Of a stretch of 64,000 nucleotides of DNA, positions 50,144 through 61,007 are shown piece after piece. The stretch lies in assembly GCF_000227135.1 (NCBI RefSeq), contig NC_018254.1, positions 392,344 through 456,343 of the forward strand, written 5' to 3'. The notes under the pieces are model-generated. The model worked only from the letters and a program-made list of their open reading frames with translations. It did no database searches and was not told the origin of the DNA. Each line of letters opens with the position of its first letter. The first letter of the stretch is position 1. Source of the stretch: Leishmania donovani (lineage: Eukaryota; Euglenozoa; Kinetoplastea; Trypanosomatida; Trypanosomatidae). A program made the position numbers and the translations under genes.

Positions 50144-52921
50144 GTCGCCTCCTACCAACGACTTCCGACGCAGGTGTACGCGAGAAAAAGAAAAAGAGAT
50201 GGCGAGAAGCGACTGGTAAAACAGGTAGATGAGCGAGTGAAGGGAAGGGGCAGGGGCGCAGCAAGGAAGCAGCAACCGCAAAGTAAGAGACGGGCCCAGA
50301 CGGAAAGGGAGGGGAAAAAAGATAAAGGGAGCGTGAAAAGGGAGCAGACACAAGCGCCAACAAGCGGAGGTTGATATCGAGGGAGGGAGCGAGTACAAAA
50401 AAAGAGGGTCCTTGTCCGAGTCAGAACAAACCGATGGGAAAGCGACGGACGGCCCAAAAGCAGGAAGAAAACACAAACACTGCAAACAGAAGTGCCCCTT
50501 GAGAAAGAGGCGAGCGGAGAGACCTCGAAAAAAAAAATAAGGAACTCTTCCGCACAACTACGCTCTGCTGCTTTCAAGCGACGTCTATCGCGTGCGTGTC
50601 CGCTGAGCCTATTTCTTTAGCTCTGTGTGCTCTGCCGGGATGGAAGGGAGGGTAGAGAGGATGCGGCGGTGTACGAGAGGTGACGCAGGAAAAAGGGCGA
50701 GGGTGTTCCTTTCTTTCAATCCCTCGAGCTGTTTTGCCGTTTGCAGCCTATCCTTCGAAGGGTGTTTTGTGGTGTGAAGCGATAAAAATAAGTTGTATGT
50801 ATATATATGTTTTCCCTCTTCGTTCCCCAGGCCCCTTTGATGGTATGATTTCCGTGTGTGTGTGTGTGTGTGTTGTGTGCGGATGTGTGCTTCTGTAGGT
50901 GAGCGTACTTTCTGGTGGGTGTGCGTCGCGGAATCGCAGGGGGTGTGGGAAAGGGAGGAGCAGAACGCGGCGGTGGGTCGAGGGGGAAACCCACTAACGG
51001 CGAGAGTAGCAGTGGCTGCTTGCCTGGCGTTGACCGTGCTGCTATGAGCCGTCCCTACTAGGAAACCGCCACAGAATGCGCGGACAAAGACAAATGCGCC
51101 ACACAAAAAAAAAAAACAGTAAAAGCGCAAGGGGGGGGGCAACACGAGAGATGGCGCACCCCGTATCTCCGTGTTTGATGCACGCACTTTTCAGTGCTTC
51201 TGAGGTGGCACCTTCCTGTGTGTGTGCGTGCGTGCGTATGTTGAGAGGTGTGGAGCAGGAGGAGGAACGTGCGCTCTCCGCCTCGCTCCTTCTATTTGTG
51301 AATTGAGGAGAGAGGTCTCTGGGGTCGAGGGAAGAAGATCGGCCGTCTCTCAGCTCTCTATCTCGCTCGCTCGCTCCCCTCCACAGGCAGCGCTGTTGTA
51401 CGACGTGGGTGTCCTGCGCCCCTATCCCGAGTTCTGAGCTCCTCCCGCACACCCAGACAGACACGCACTGGCCCCCGCACCTTTGGATGCTTCCAACACG
51501 TCAATCTTTGAGAGTATGATTTTCAGCAAGGACGAGAGACCACCCCGTGGAAGAGGAGGAAGGGTGAGCGGGCGGTCTGCAGTGGAGTAGTGGCGCTCAG
51601 CGAGAGAGAGGGAACGAAAAGGGAAGAGAAAAAGAATGCAGCGACTTGGGAGGGAGGGACAGGGTCAGTGAGAAGAAACGTGCCTGAGAACGTTCCCCGG
51701 CTCACACACGGAAGAGACAGAGGTGTGGCAAGGACAGAGCGAGAAAAGAGAGGCGGAAGATGGGGAAGGCAGCGGAAAGGATTTGCGGGGAGACCGTCAC
51801 AAGAACAAGGAGGACAACGCAGAAAAAAAAACTGCGCGCTCACCAGTGAGCCCTTGCGGGTGCGCAAAGGTTGCCGTGGGTACTGCGGCGAGGAGAAAGA
51901 GAGGGAGGAGGCTGACGCTCTTGCGAAACGGGAACCGCGACGCAGATTCACTTACAGAGAGAGTTGGCGAGGAGGAGAGAAAGAAATACGCAAAAACAAA
52001 GGGAAAAGCGGGTATGTAGGAAAAGCCGCCAGGCACAACAACACAAGATAAAACGTGAGGGCTTACGCGATGCGGTTTCTCCCGCCCTTCAGACTCAATG
52101 CACGCACACTGAGAGAGGAAGCTGTGTGCGCGATGAGAGGAACGGGAGGATGATAGGTTTGGATATGTATACGTAAGTGCGTGTTCCGTGTCAGTGCGCA
52201 GCCTTACAGATCGGCCTTCGCGTTTTGTGAAGTCGCTCTCCACCAGGTCGCAGCAGCTGTATCCCTCTTCTCTTTTTTCTTTGTGGGAAGTGGGAGTGTG
52301 AATTGATGCCCTTTCCTTCTTTCACGCGGCGCGCGGTAAACACGAAAAAAAAGGGAAGAAAGGAGAGACAGCAGGGCTCTCACGTAGCAGTCGTGCCCGC
52401 GACGGAGTGTATGAGGGATGAAGTGGAAAGAGTGGGTAGGAAAAGAAAGGCGATGTAAGAGGTGTTAGTTGATTCAAAGAAGCACGCGTTTCGTGCAGCG
52501 CGGCAGTCGCTGTCGGGTTCCGGTGTGATGAGAAAACTCTCCAGTCGCACGTGCAGCAAGTGCGGAGGAAAAGTAGGTGGAGGGTGGGTAAAAACACAGC
52601 GAGATAAAGAGGGCAGATGAGTTGCACGCGCGCGCGAGGCAACCCAATACGCGTACCCAGCGAGCAAGGCACAGCAATAGCACCAGCAGCGGAAGCCGAG
52701 ACAAGGAGGAATACGAGAAGCGCTGCAAGCTTGGGCCGCTGAGGGGAGAGATGGGACGGAGGTGAGAGGAAGAGTATCAGGACATACACGACGGCACAAA
52801 GCAGCGAAAAAAAAAAGGAATGAAACAAAGGAAAACAAGAAAAGCAGGTCAAGCGGTGGAAAAAAAGAGAACGCGTAAAGCTCCTTGGTGTGCGCACGCA
52901 TATGCGTGTGTGTGGGTGTGG

Positions 52922-52924
<3 letters not shown>

Positions 52925-52952
<28 letters not shown>
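52925..52952. repeat. (GT)n microsatellite
   Basis: Dinucleotide run of about 28 bases in the spacer between eIF2B delta and the RING gene. Confidence 0.9.
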
Positions 52953-52956
<4 letters not shown>

Positions 52957-53732
52957 TGAACCATGGAGTGAAGAGGGGAAGAGGGAGCAGTAACAAATAG
53001 AGAGTGGCAGAGACGCGAAAGAAAAACATGTGAGCGGGCATTACACTTCCCTCCTCCGCTTAGCAGCAAACACATCGAGCACTGCCCGCGTCATATCGCT
53101 TGTCAACTTCATCTTGGTTTCCTCCCTTTTTATTGTTGCGGTTGTCGTTAGAGAGAGCGTGTACTGCGTATTTACGCTCCAGTCACGACCCCTGTGATGG
53201 CGCAAGCGTGGTACCGCACCTGAGAGCAGCCGAAGCACCGCAGACTACGGTGCGCCACCACCGCCCTCCCTCAGGCTTGCATCACAGAGGCTGCGCTAAT
53301 GCTCACGTGTGCAGGTGGCCCTCAAAGCAGGCAAGTGAAGGGAACCTGTCAGCCACTTGCCAGCACGGCGCAAAACGCCCAGGGAGAAGCCTATCGGGCC
53401 ACGGAAAAGGAGAGACAAGGCCTGCGGATTTCCGCGCCCGCTCCTTGTCCCAGCTCCTCCTCTCTTCTATTTGCTCGTCACTGCTCTTGTTCGGAAGGAG
53501 ACGAATCCATTTAAGAATGACGCCACGCCACGCCACACAAGGTGAGAGCGAGAGAGGTTCACAGTGGCCAGCACACACACACACAAACAGAGAGAGAAAA
53601 GGCCCTATGCCGCCCTCTGCCTTAGGCGCAACGAGCCGCCACAGTACGCCATGCAAATCAAGAGTCGACGCCGCGGTGAGCGTGGGTCAGATGCTCGCAG
53701 CAGCAAGCCAGATCTTCTGCAAGCTGTTTCGC

Positions 53733-55742
53733 TCATCCCCGGACAAGATTCACAAGCTGCGACGTGTCGCGGCCTTCGCGATCCTTAATAGCTGCCACGA
53801 TGGCAGACGTGTGCAGGCACCCCATTTCGCAGATGATCATGTCTACGTACGAGGCAGGCGTCAGATCGTAAAGGTAGCCGGAGGCACTCGACGAGAACGG
53901 AACCGCGCCACCGCCACCGCTGCGTGCAAGGAAGTCGGCACCGCGCGCCGGTGTGCCCCAACCCCCAGAGGCACGTAGCTGAGGAGGGGATAGCGTGGGT
54001 GGGGTGTGGTATACAAGCGGGCTGTGCGTGCCTGTGTCACTGCCGTGCACTTCCGCGGCAGGCCGCATGTCCGCAAGTTTTGTGTTCTGTGCCAAGTTGC
54101 CCACCCACACCTCTGGCACAAATTTGTAACTCTCACTAAAGCACAGCACAGGTTTGCGGAACAGCTTCGCGCAGGCCGCCACGAGCGCCATGCCGCAGCG
54201 GCCAAACATGTCACCGTTCTGCAGCACAGCCGAAGCCCCCATGAACACACGCGTGCACTTGGGCATCAATGTGCAGCATGCCGTGATGAGACCGTACGTC
54301 ACGCCAATGCCGGCGCTCGAGAGCTTTTCGGCCAGCTGCCGGCCTTCAAAGAGGGGCGCAGAGTCGATCACAATGACGCGCTTCGGCTTGCATTGTGGAT
54401 CACGCGAACGGGACAACAAGATGTACTCGACCAGACTACTGCGGCCAAACACTAAGATAGTGTCGCTGCTCGAAACGTACGGCAGCGAGCGATCCTCTAC
54501 AATGCTCTTGAACGACATCTTCAGCTCGGCCTCAATGACGTCCAGTATCTTCAGCGTCACCTCACGCGGACCTCCGAGGTCCTTGATGAGGTCGACCATG
54601 CTCGGCTTTGGGTGAATTACCTCGTCCCGCAACGCGACGAAGCGGCGCACGAGCACATCCTTCACGTGGCGCATGCCGGCCGAGGCCTCACGCTTGCGGC
54701 GCACAAAGTCAAAGTTGATCTGGATGAGCTTTTCAAACGCGGTTGTGTCCACCTCGTTCAGAGATGGCACGGCGAGGACGGTGGTTGCGCGACTCAGCTC
54801 GCGGAAGGCGGAGATGAGTGCCAAGGCGCGTGCACTGCCGCCGACAAGAATCATCTGCTCCATCAGCACAGCTACCTCGGCGATGCGGGGGTGCACGACG
54901 GCGTCGCGCGGTAGAACGTGCAGGCACTTGAGCCGGTTGGCATCCATGGCACCTTGAACGAGGTCGTGCAGTCTCTTCGCTGACGCCGCCCGCTCCTCCG
55001 CAGTGATCTCTTTGGCAGGCTCGCCGCTTATCACCGCTTTGGCGCCGCTGCTCTTGTTGGTCGCGACGGTGACCAACGCTGTTGGCGAGGCCGCAGCCGT
55101 CGCAGGAGTCGAGGCGGAAGGGGCGGCCGCAACGTGCGCTGTCGACGGAGCCGACGATGCCCCGCTCAGGGCTTCGAGGTGGCCGATCTCGGCGAGCAGT
55201 GCCGCCTCCTGCTCCATAGCGGCGGCGGCCTCGGCGTCACTGCCACACGACCTCATTTTCTTCTGCACCTTGCGCAGTGCATCGCGCTTCTTCTTCAACT
55301 CGCGCTGCGTCTTCACAGCGGAACGGGCCTCGTCGCCACTTTGACCCACAAAACGCATCTGGGATTCCTTTGCCGCCTCCTTACCCGTTGCCGTCACGGT
55401 TGCCGATGTCAAAGAAATCGGTGAAGAAGGGGATGCGGCAGGGGCCGGTTCAGGAGCGGCAGCGCTCTCGAGAGCCTTCCCGGTCAACTCCGCCAGCTTT
55501 CGCTCGATCGCGTTTACCTCTGCCGCCACCTCATCCACGACAGCTTTCGCAGCGTCGTACTCCACCTTTTTGGCAGCATCGTCCTTGATACCCTTGAGCC
55601 TCTTCTCCAATTTGCGCATGGCGTCTCGCTTCTTCTTCAGTTCGCGCTGTGCCTTCACGGCAGCACGCGCGCCTTCGGAGTCGCTGCCGGCCAGCCGAAG
55701 CTCCTCCTGCTTCTTTGCCTCCTTCTCCGAAGACGACGACAT
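53733..55742 (-). CDS. Translation initiation factor eIF2B, delta subunit
   Basis: This encodes 669 residues from the ATG at 55742. The N-terminal 200 residues are charged and contain an internal duplication: AVKAQRELKKKRDAMRK at 28-44 recurs as AVKTQRELKKKRDALRK at 142-158, with the flanks also alike. The conserved helical region starts near 250, and the Rossmann-like C-terminal domain follows with SDTILVFGRSSLVEYIL, KRVIVIDSAPLFEGRQLAEK, CTRVFMGASAVLQNGDMFGR and KPVLCFSESYKF, all typical of the eIF2B alpha/beta/delta family; the length and N-terminal extension point to delta. It belongs to the regulatory subcomplex of the GDP-exchange factor for eIF2. An insert of about 50 Ser/Gly/Pro-rich residues precedes the terminal YDLTPASYVDMIICEMG motif. 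Confidence 0.92.
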   Translation of the reverse strand: MSSSSEKEAKKQEELRLAGSDSEGARAAVKAQRELKKKRDAMRKLEKRLKGIKDDAAKKVEYDAAKAVVDEVAAEVNAIERKLAELTGKALESAAAPEPAPAASPSSPISLTSATVTATGKEAAKESQMRFVGQSGDEARSAVKTQRELKKKRDALRKVQKKMRSCGSDAEAAAAMEQEAALLAEIGHLEALSGASSAPSTAHVAAAPSASTPATAAASPTALVTVATNKSSGAKAVISGEPAKEITAEERAASAKRLHDLVQGAMDANRLKCLHVLPRDAVVHPRIAEVAVLMEQMILVGGSARALALISAFRELSRATTVLAVPSLNEVDTTAFEKLIQINFDFVRRKREASAGMRHVKDVLVRRFVALRDEVIHPKPSMVDLIKDLGGPREVTLKILDVIEAELKMSFKSIVEDRSLPYVSSSDTILVFGRSSLVEYILLSRSRDPQCKPKRVIVIDSAPLFEGRQLAEKLSSAGIGVTYGLITACCTLMPKCTRVFMGASAVLQNGDMFGRCGMALVAACAKLFRKPVLCFSESYKFVPEVWVGNLAQNTKLADMRPAAEVHGSDTGTHSPLVYHTPPTLSPPQLRASGGWGTPARGADFLARSGGGGAVPFSSSASGYLYDLTPASYVDMIICEMGCLHTSAIVAAIKDREGRDTSQLVNLVRG

Positions 55743-58484
55743 GGGCTACGTAATGGCGTCTACGGATGGCAATCGATGGGTCCAACAGAGAGAGAGGACA
55801 AGTTGGGCGAATGAGAAGGGAGGTGGATCGAGGCGACTGGATACCGCTCGTGCTGTTGCTTTGTTTTTTATTGATTAGGTCGGGGAGCCGAGGAAGGCAA
55901 CAAGCGGAAACGTCGTGGGTGGTGAGTAAGTCAGTGAGCTCTTGCCTAACGCGAGTGAATGAGCAGTCTCGTCTGTGCGTGGTATCGCACGCAGACAAGC
56001 TTTACAAAGAGGAGTAAGCAGAGGCGCACCGCTCAGCCCTTGTTCGAATGAAGGCATAAAGCACGCAGACACGCGCCAGCGTACTGCGTATGGGAAGACA
56101 CGGTGGTGTCCAGAGAATAAGAAGAGAGCCGCAGAACGGGCTGTGATGAGGTCGCGGTAGAGGACGAGAGGAGAGGAAGTCAGACACGCATACACATACA
56201 AATCATGATCATGTGTACGATGGGGCGAGAGGGTAGTTCATGAGAAGTTGGAGGCAGCAAGACAGAGAGAAGAACGGAAATGAACCGCTTGAAGACGTCG
56301 GGCCAGATTGGAACCCCATTGCGGTGACTTATGCGCAGCCATAAAGAAGAAGTTCGACTGCCAGGTCGTCGTCGCATGCTGATCCTGTTGCCATGCGCCT
56401 CTCGTCAACGCTAACATCTTTACAGCTCTGCGCTGAATTACCTGCTCCGTCATGAAAGCCACGCCGCACATATCTCACACGCGGAGAGGAAGTGAGCTCG
56501 GGCAGCTTTTTCAGCGCGGCTCTCTCATGCGATTACCTAATGCGCCTCGATCATTTTTTTTCGCATCTAGCGACAGGAACAAAGCCCGACACGCAGCTCT
56601 TGGCGCTGAAAAGCAGCGCTCGTGGCAAACTGCTTTGTTGCTGTGCCGAATACGCATTCGCCTGGCGTTGTCTCGGTCGCCATCGCCTCGACTGCGTGAG
56701 ATCCGCAAAACGACGCCCCCGCATGCCAGCGCGAGGGAAATGACGTAAGATGACGGAGGAGAGAAACAAACAGAAAAAAAAGGAAGAGAGTACAGATAAG
56801 AGAGAGAGTGGGGCCGGGAGACAACACTCTGATGCCAGACACACAGATGCGCACTCGCCCACAAAGACGGCGCACATAGCCACACGTCTGCGCCATGCAG
56901 GCCCTCCTCCGCCTCCCCTTGCTAACAGACACGTGATTCTGCTGTTCTCGCCATCACAGAGGAGCCCGAAGTCAAGGACGAGAGAGCGAGAGACTCCAAA
57001 GAAACAAAAAAAATCATGGCATACAAAGGAAAGAGGGGAAGAGGAGGGAAAGGGGATGGACAAGACGGGACATACACACACATGCAGACACATACGTACG
57101 CACACACCTACGAAACAGAGACAAGTGAGACGACCGCAACACACGAGCAAAAAAAAAGGCGACAAGCATTACGGAAAACCACACAGCGAGAATGAAGGAA
57201 GCCAAAGAGCGAGAGAGAGAAGGCTATTTCAGGGTCTGGCACACCGTGGAGAGGAGAGAGACTGAGAGGAGGGAGGAGGGGAAGTGGTGACGCAGAACGC
57301 TGAGAAGAGAGCGGCTCCAGCAGCACCAGCGCCGTAACGGCAACCTTCTTCGCTAGCTAACAAGTGCCGCTACTCCCACGCTTTCTCTTCGTTTTTTTTT
57401 TTTCGTTTCGCCTAGCATCCTCATCCACCGCGTAGAGAAGTGGGGAGGGGGAAAGAAGGAACACATGAAAACGTTAAAACAACGATGCGGCTACATGCGT
57501 GTACACCCAACGAGCACAAGCACACACACGCGCGCGCGCGCACGCAAACACGCATTTCTTCTGACCGCGGACGAAATACAGGAGAGCGAGGGTGTGAGAA
57601 ACAACGAGCGAGAGACAGACAGGGGGAAGAGGGAGAGAGAGAAAGATGGCAGCAGCGGTGGCACAAAGCGCGCAAAACTGCCCGAGAAAGAGAAATGCAG
57701 CTCGTGAGGCCCCTGGAACGGTAGCACACCAACCAGATAAATCAACGATGGGCGAAAGGAGGCCATCGGGGGCAAGGCAACCGATCACACCGACACACAA
57801 ACACAGGCGCAGCGAGGAAGAATGTAAGAGAGAGGGAGAGAGAGAGGAGTACAGATACACGAGCAGATGGAAGTGGCGGAAAAGCGGCCAATGCACCTGA
57901 CCGCTGTGGGCTTTCAGAGAGACAGAGGGGGGGAAGGAGCCGAGAGATATGGAGGTGTACGGAGAAGGCGCCCGGCAAATGACACGAGTGAAGGGGACAC
58001 GCAGAGATTTCAGCTGTTGTCGCGCTACGACCTTCACTATAGCCGTGCTCTTGTGCCTTTCCACACACGCTCCACTCACAGTAGCCGATGCCGGTGTGAA
58101 CACCTTCCCAGACAATCGACCTGCCTCTGCTTGCCCACGAGAACGGTTTCAACCGTTGAGATACCGCTGTCTAAGCCTGATACAGCAACGCATCCGTATA
58201 TACAGAGCCTTGCGGAGAGAAGCGTCACGCCACCGTACCGAAAGCATATGCCTGCGCGCCAGCGAAAGCTTCGTCACCGCTGCCGTTCCCCCCACCCATA
58301 CGGGACACTTTCGGCAGCTTCGGACGCAGCTCGACTCACGCGCGCCGACATACACGTGCACGCAGACGCGATACGACGATCAACACCCTTCCGCATATCA
58401 CTACTACCTTTTTTTTTCGTTCTCTAACCTCCTTTACAAGCGATCAGCGGAGGCAGCCTCAAAGCTGGGCGACGACCTTGGCCG
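55743..58484. other. Long intergenic region
   Basis: These 2.7 kb hold the eIF2B delta 5' UTR and the 3' UTR of the coiled-coil gene. Low-complexity CA/GA-rich sequence dominates at 56750-57900. No gene is seen. Confidence 0.5.
55760..55834 (-). promoter_or_regulatory. Predicted spliced-leader acceptor region of eIF2B delta
   Basis: The minus-strand pyrimidine-rich tract (complement of 55786-55834) has its first downstream AG at about 55760, giving a short 5' UTR of about 18 bases. Prediction only. Confidence 0.35.
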
Positions 58485-59720
58485 CTACTTCTTGCGGGCA
58501 GAGCTCCTATGAAGGGTTTCGAGCTCGTCCTGCAGCTGCATGATGGTCTGGCCGTTCGAAACGCGCTCCTTATCGACGGTCTTCTGTAGCTCGTCGAGGT
58601 AGCGGCGGTGCTCGCGGCGGACACGTCCCATCTCCACCACAGTGCTCTCCTTTGCGTGCTGCAACGCAGAGGCGCGCCACACCATCTTCTCAATCTCGCA
58701 GTCGATGGTGTCCATCCGAAGGTTCGCCACAAGGTGGGAATCGTACAAGTCGTTGATCTCCTTCGCGAGCTCCTCGACAATATCCGCATCAACGCGCTCC
58801 TCCTCCTCCATGTCATCACCGGTGACGGCGTCACCGATCAGTTCGAGGTGCGCCTGAATCTTCGCAATTTGCATGGCGCGGTAGCGAATGGCCAGGTTAT
58901 TCTGCTTGATGAGGTTGTCCTCCTTGGACAGCTCGTGCAGCGCGACCCGGCGGTCGAAGTTGCTGTGACGGATGTAATCCTCCGATGTGAGGCCGTGCTG
59001 GTTCCTGTCGGCGATCTTTTCCCTGCGAGCCGCCGCACGCGCGATCGTGTTGCACTCGTGGCGCAGCGCCTCCAGCTTCGTCTTGCGCTCGGCGAGTACC
59101 TCTACAGCCTCGGCGCGCTGACTCTCCGCATCGGTCGTCTCCTGCAGAATCGCAGCAAGGCGCAGCAGCTCGCGGGACTGGCCCTCCATTTGAATGCGAA
59201 CGTTCTCACGCTGTTGATACACCGCCACTGCATTTTTCAGGGCGATGCCGTACGCGTTCTTCTTCTTGAGGCCGACCGCAGAGTTCGAATTGCCGTCGGT
59301 GTCGATGCCAACAACTTCCACAATACCGAGGTACTCCTGCTCGGCCGCCTCGGTGGCATCCTCGGCCTTGGCCAGAGCAGTTTGCAGGGCCTCCTTCTCC
59401 CTCAGCAGCTTCTTGTGCGTGCGGATGGAGGCCTCCACGTCACTGCGCTTCTGCGCCAGATCGTCAATGAAGTCCTGCGGGAGAGAGATGCTGGTACCGC
59501 CAGCCGTACCGCTGCGCCGCGCCGAGGCACGAGAGCGCTGAGACTTGGCAGTGCTACCCGTGCTGTCCCGCATCTCCGACAGCTTGCCCTCAGTCGTATT
59601 CGACACTTCGAGGGAGCGCTTCGTGGCGCGAAGATACTCCACCTCGTTGCGGAGGGCCTTCGCCTGGTTGTCGAGCTGCATCAGCTGCTTCGACAGCTCC
59701 AGCACGCTAGGAGACGACAT
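58485..59720 (-). CDS. Coiled-coil protein, function unknown
   Basis: This encodes 411 residues from the ATG at 59720 (MSSPSVLELSKQLMQLDNQ). Residues 5-40 form a first coiled coil, 50-75 a Ser/Arg-rich break, and most of 80-405 is heptad-patterned helix rich in Glu, Lys, Arg, Ala and Leu, with a short break near 138-152 (DTDGNSNS). No catalytic or known binding motif is seen. The even, long coiled-coil structure is common among trypanosomatid flagellar, basal-body and cytoskeletal proteins, but the location cannot be told from the sequence. Confidence 0.85.
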   Translation of the reverse strand: MSSPSVLELSKQLMQLDNQAKALRNEVEYLRATKRSLEVSNTTEGKLSEMRDSTGSTAKSQRSRASARRSGTAGGTSISLPQDFIDDLAQKRSDVEASIRTHKKLLREKEALQTALAKAEDATEAAEQEYLGIVEVVGIDTDGNSNSAVGLKKKNAYGIALKNAVAVYQQRENVRIQMEGQSRELLRLAAILQETTDAESQRAEAVEVLAERKTKLEALRHECNTIARAAARREKIADRNQHGLTSEDYIRHSNFDRRVALHELSKEDNLIKQNNLAIRYRAMQIAKIQAHLELIGDAVTGDDMEEEERVDADIVEELAKEINDLYDSHLVANLRMDTIDCEIEKMVWRASALQHAKESTVVEMGRVRREHRRYLDELQKTVDKERVSNGQTIMQLQDELETLHRSSARKK

Positions 59721-61007
59721 CGTTGTCGAAAAAAAAAATGGCCTTCTTCCGTCGATGCGTGTTGGTCAGTGTCGCCCTCGCACAACGTGCTACAACCAGG
59801 TGCACCAAAAGGCGGAGAGAAGAAAGCTAAGTACTGAAAGAGAAGTCCTCGAAGGTAGGGGCGCGCGTATCTGCGCTCCCTCCTTATTATCTCCTGTCGT
59901 GAGCTGTGAGAGCAGAACGGAGAGTGGCGAGCGACAGATGCGGACGAAGACCTCTGCGTGAGGAAAGGGAAGAGGGAGAAAGAACAAGTGTTCCACCGAA
60001 GTTTTTGATTGTTAATTTTGAAGTGGTGCTTAGAGCAGCTGAGGCGATCTTTTCGTGCGTGGTGGTTTGTGAAACGGGGCGGAGGCAGATGCAGACGGAT
60101 CGAACAAAAAAAAAGGAGAGAGCAGTAGAGCTAATGTCAACGTGCCGGCCAGCGACACCGAAGAAAGCGCAGTCGCATGGCAGCACAAGCATGAACGAGG
60201 CGGGAGGATGGCAAGCGCGAAATGATGAGTGCTAGCCGTAGAACGAGCTCCAGCAAAGGGGGGGGTACCGAGACACACACATACGACTGGCGTGGATAGT
60301 GAAAGTGAGCGCCAAGAGGATGGAGAGGCGCCGAATAAAGGGAAGAGGCGGAGGTTCAGAGCATTCGCGTGAGCATACGAGGCAACCGCCCACGCGCACG
60401 TGCATAGGGCGGATGCAACCCAGGAAGAACACAGAACGCGAAAGGGGCTACAACGACAAAAAGTTATGAGCAGGCCAGCCCGTCTCACCTCTCCTCCTCC
60501 TCCTCTCCGCACCTCCGGCTCGATCCCTGCCCCTCCCTCCCCCTCACCGAGACTCTTCGCATACGTCTGCGTGAATCGTCTTTGTCTTCTTTTGTTCAGC
60601 GTCAGTGCGCTGTCGATATTCTATTTTCCCTTTTCTGACCTTTTGCACATCGAACACTCAACCTCCTACCTCCGACTCCACCCCCTTCACATAAGCACAC
60701 AAACATGTACAGTAGGCAGAGGGAAGCCAAACTCAGCAAGACATCGTCGATTTCTAGCCCTGTGAAGGCCGGCACGAGTCTGCACTTAGACGCGCGCGGC
60801 GCAATCATACACAAGGAGCTCTTATATGTGACCTCGAGGTGCGGCAGACGTGCGAGCCGAGTGTCCACAAAAGGTCGTGCCGGGCACATCCATGGAAGAG
60901 CAGGCGGCGCGCAGGATCGCCTCTGTCACCCCAGCGGATGCGCCGAGGCCCACCTAGAGTCGCAACGGTGTGCATGCGTGCAAGGGGAGGGAGGAGGAAA
61001 TAAAAAC
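59721..61007. other. Intergenic region
   Basis: These 1.3 kb contain the 5' UTR of the coiled-coil gene and the 3' UTR of the 518-aa gene. No gene is seen. Confidence 0.5.

Larger units (their letters stand above)
50021..53732. other. Long intergenic region
   Basis: These 3.7 kb hold the 5' UTR of the RING gene and a very long 3' UTR of eIF2B delta. Purine-rich blocks, a TG run at 52925-52952 and A runs near 51107 and 52808 are present. A GC-balanced stretch at about 53180-53520 may be a retroposon remnant. A tiny minus-strand frame at 53041-53112 (23 codons) is not supported as a gene. Confidence 0.5.

Noticed and set aside
50021..50557. 179-residue hydrophobic N-terminal extension of the RING protein
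   Set aside because: It has no ATG and its Phe/Leu/Ser/Pro composition comes from the pyrimidine-rich UTR. The predicted splice acceptor falls inside it.
53041..53112. 23-codon minus-strand frame ending KRRREV
   Set aside because: Too short to support, lies in the presumed 3' UTR of eIF2B delta, and no family or initiation context supports it.
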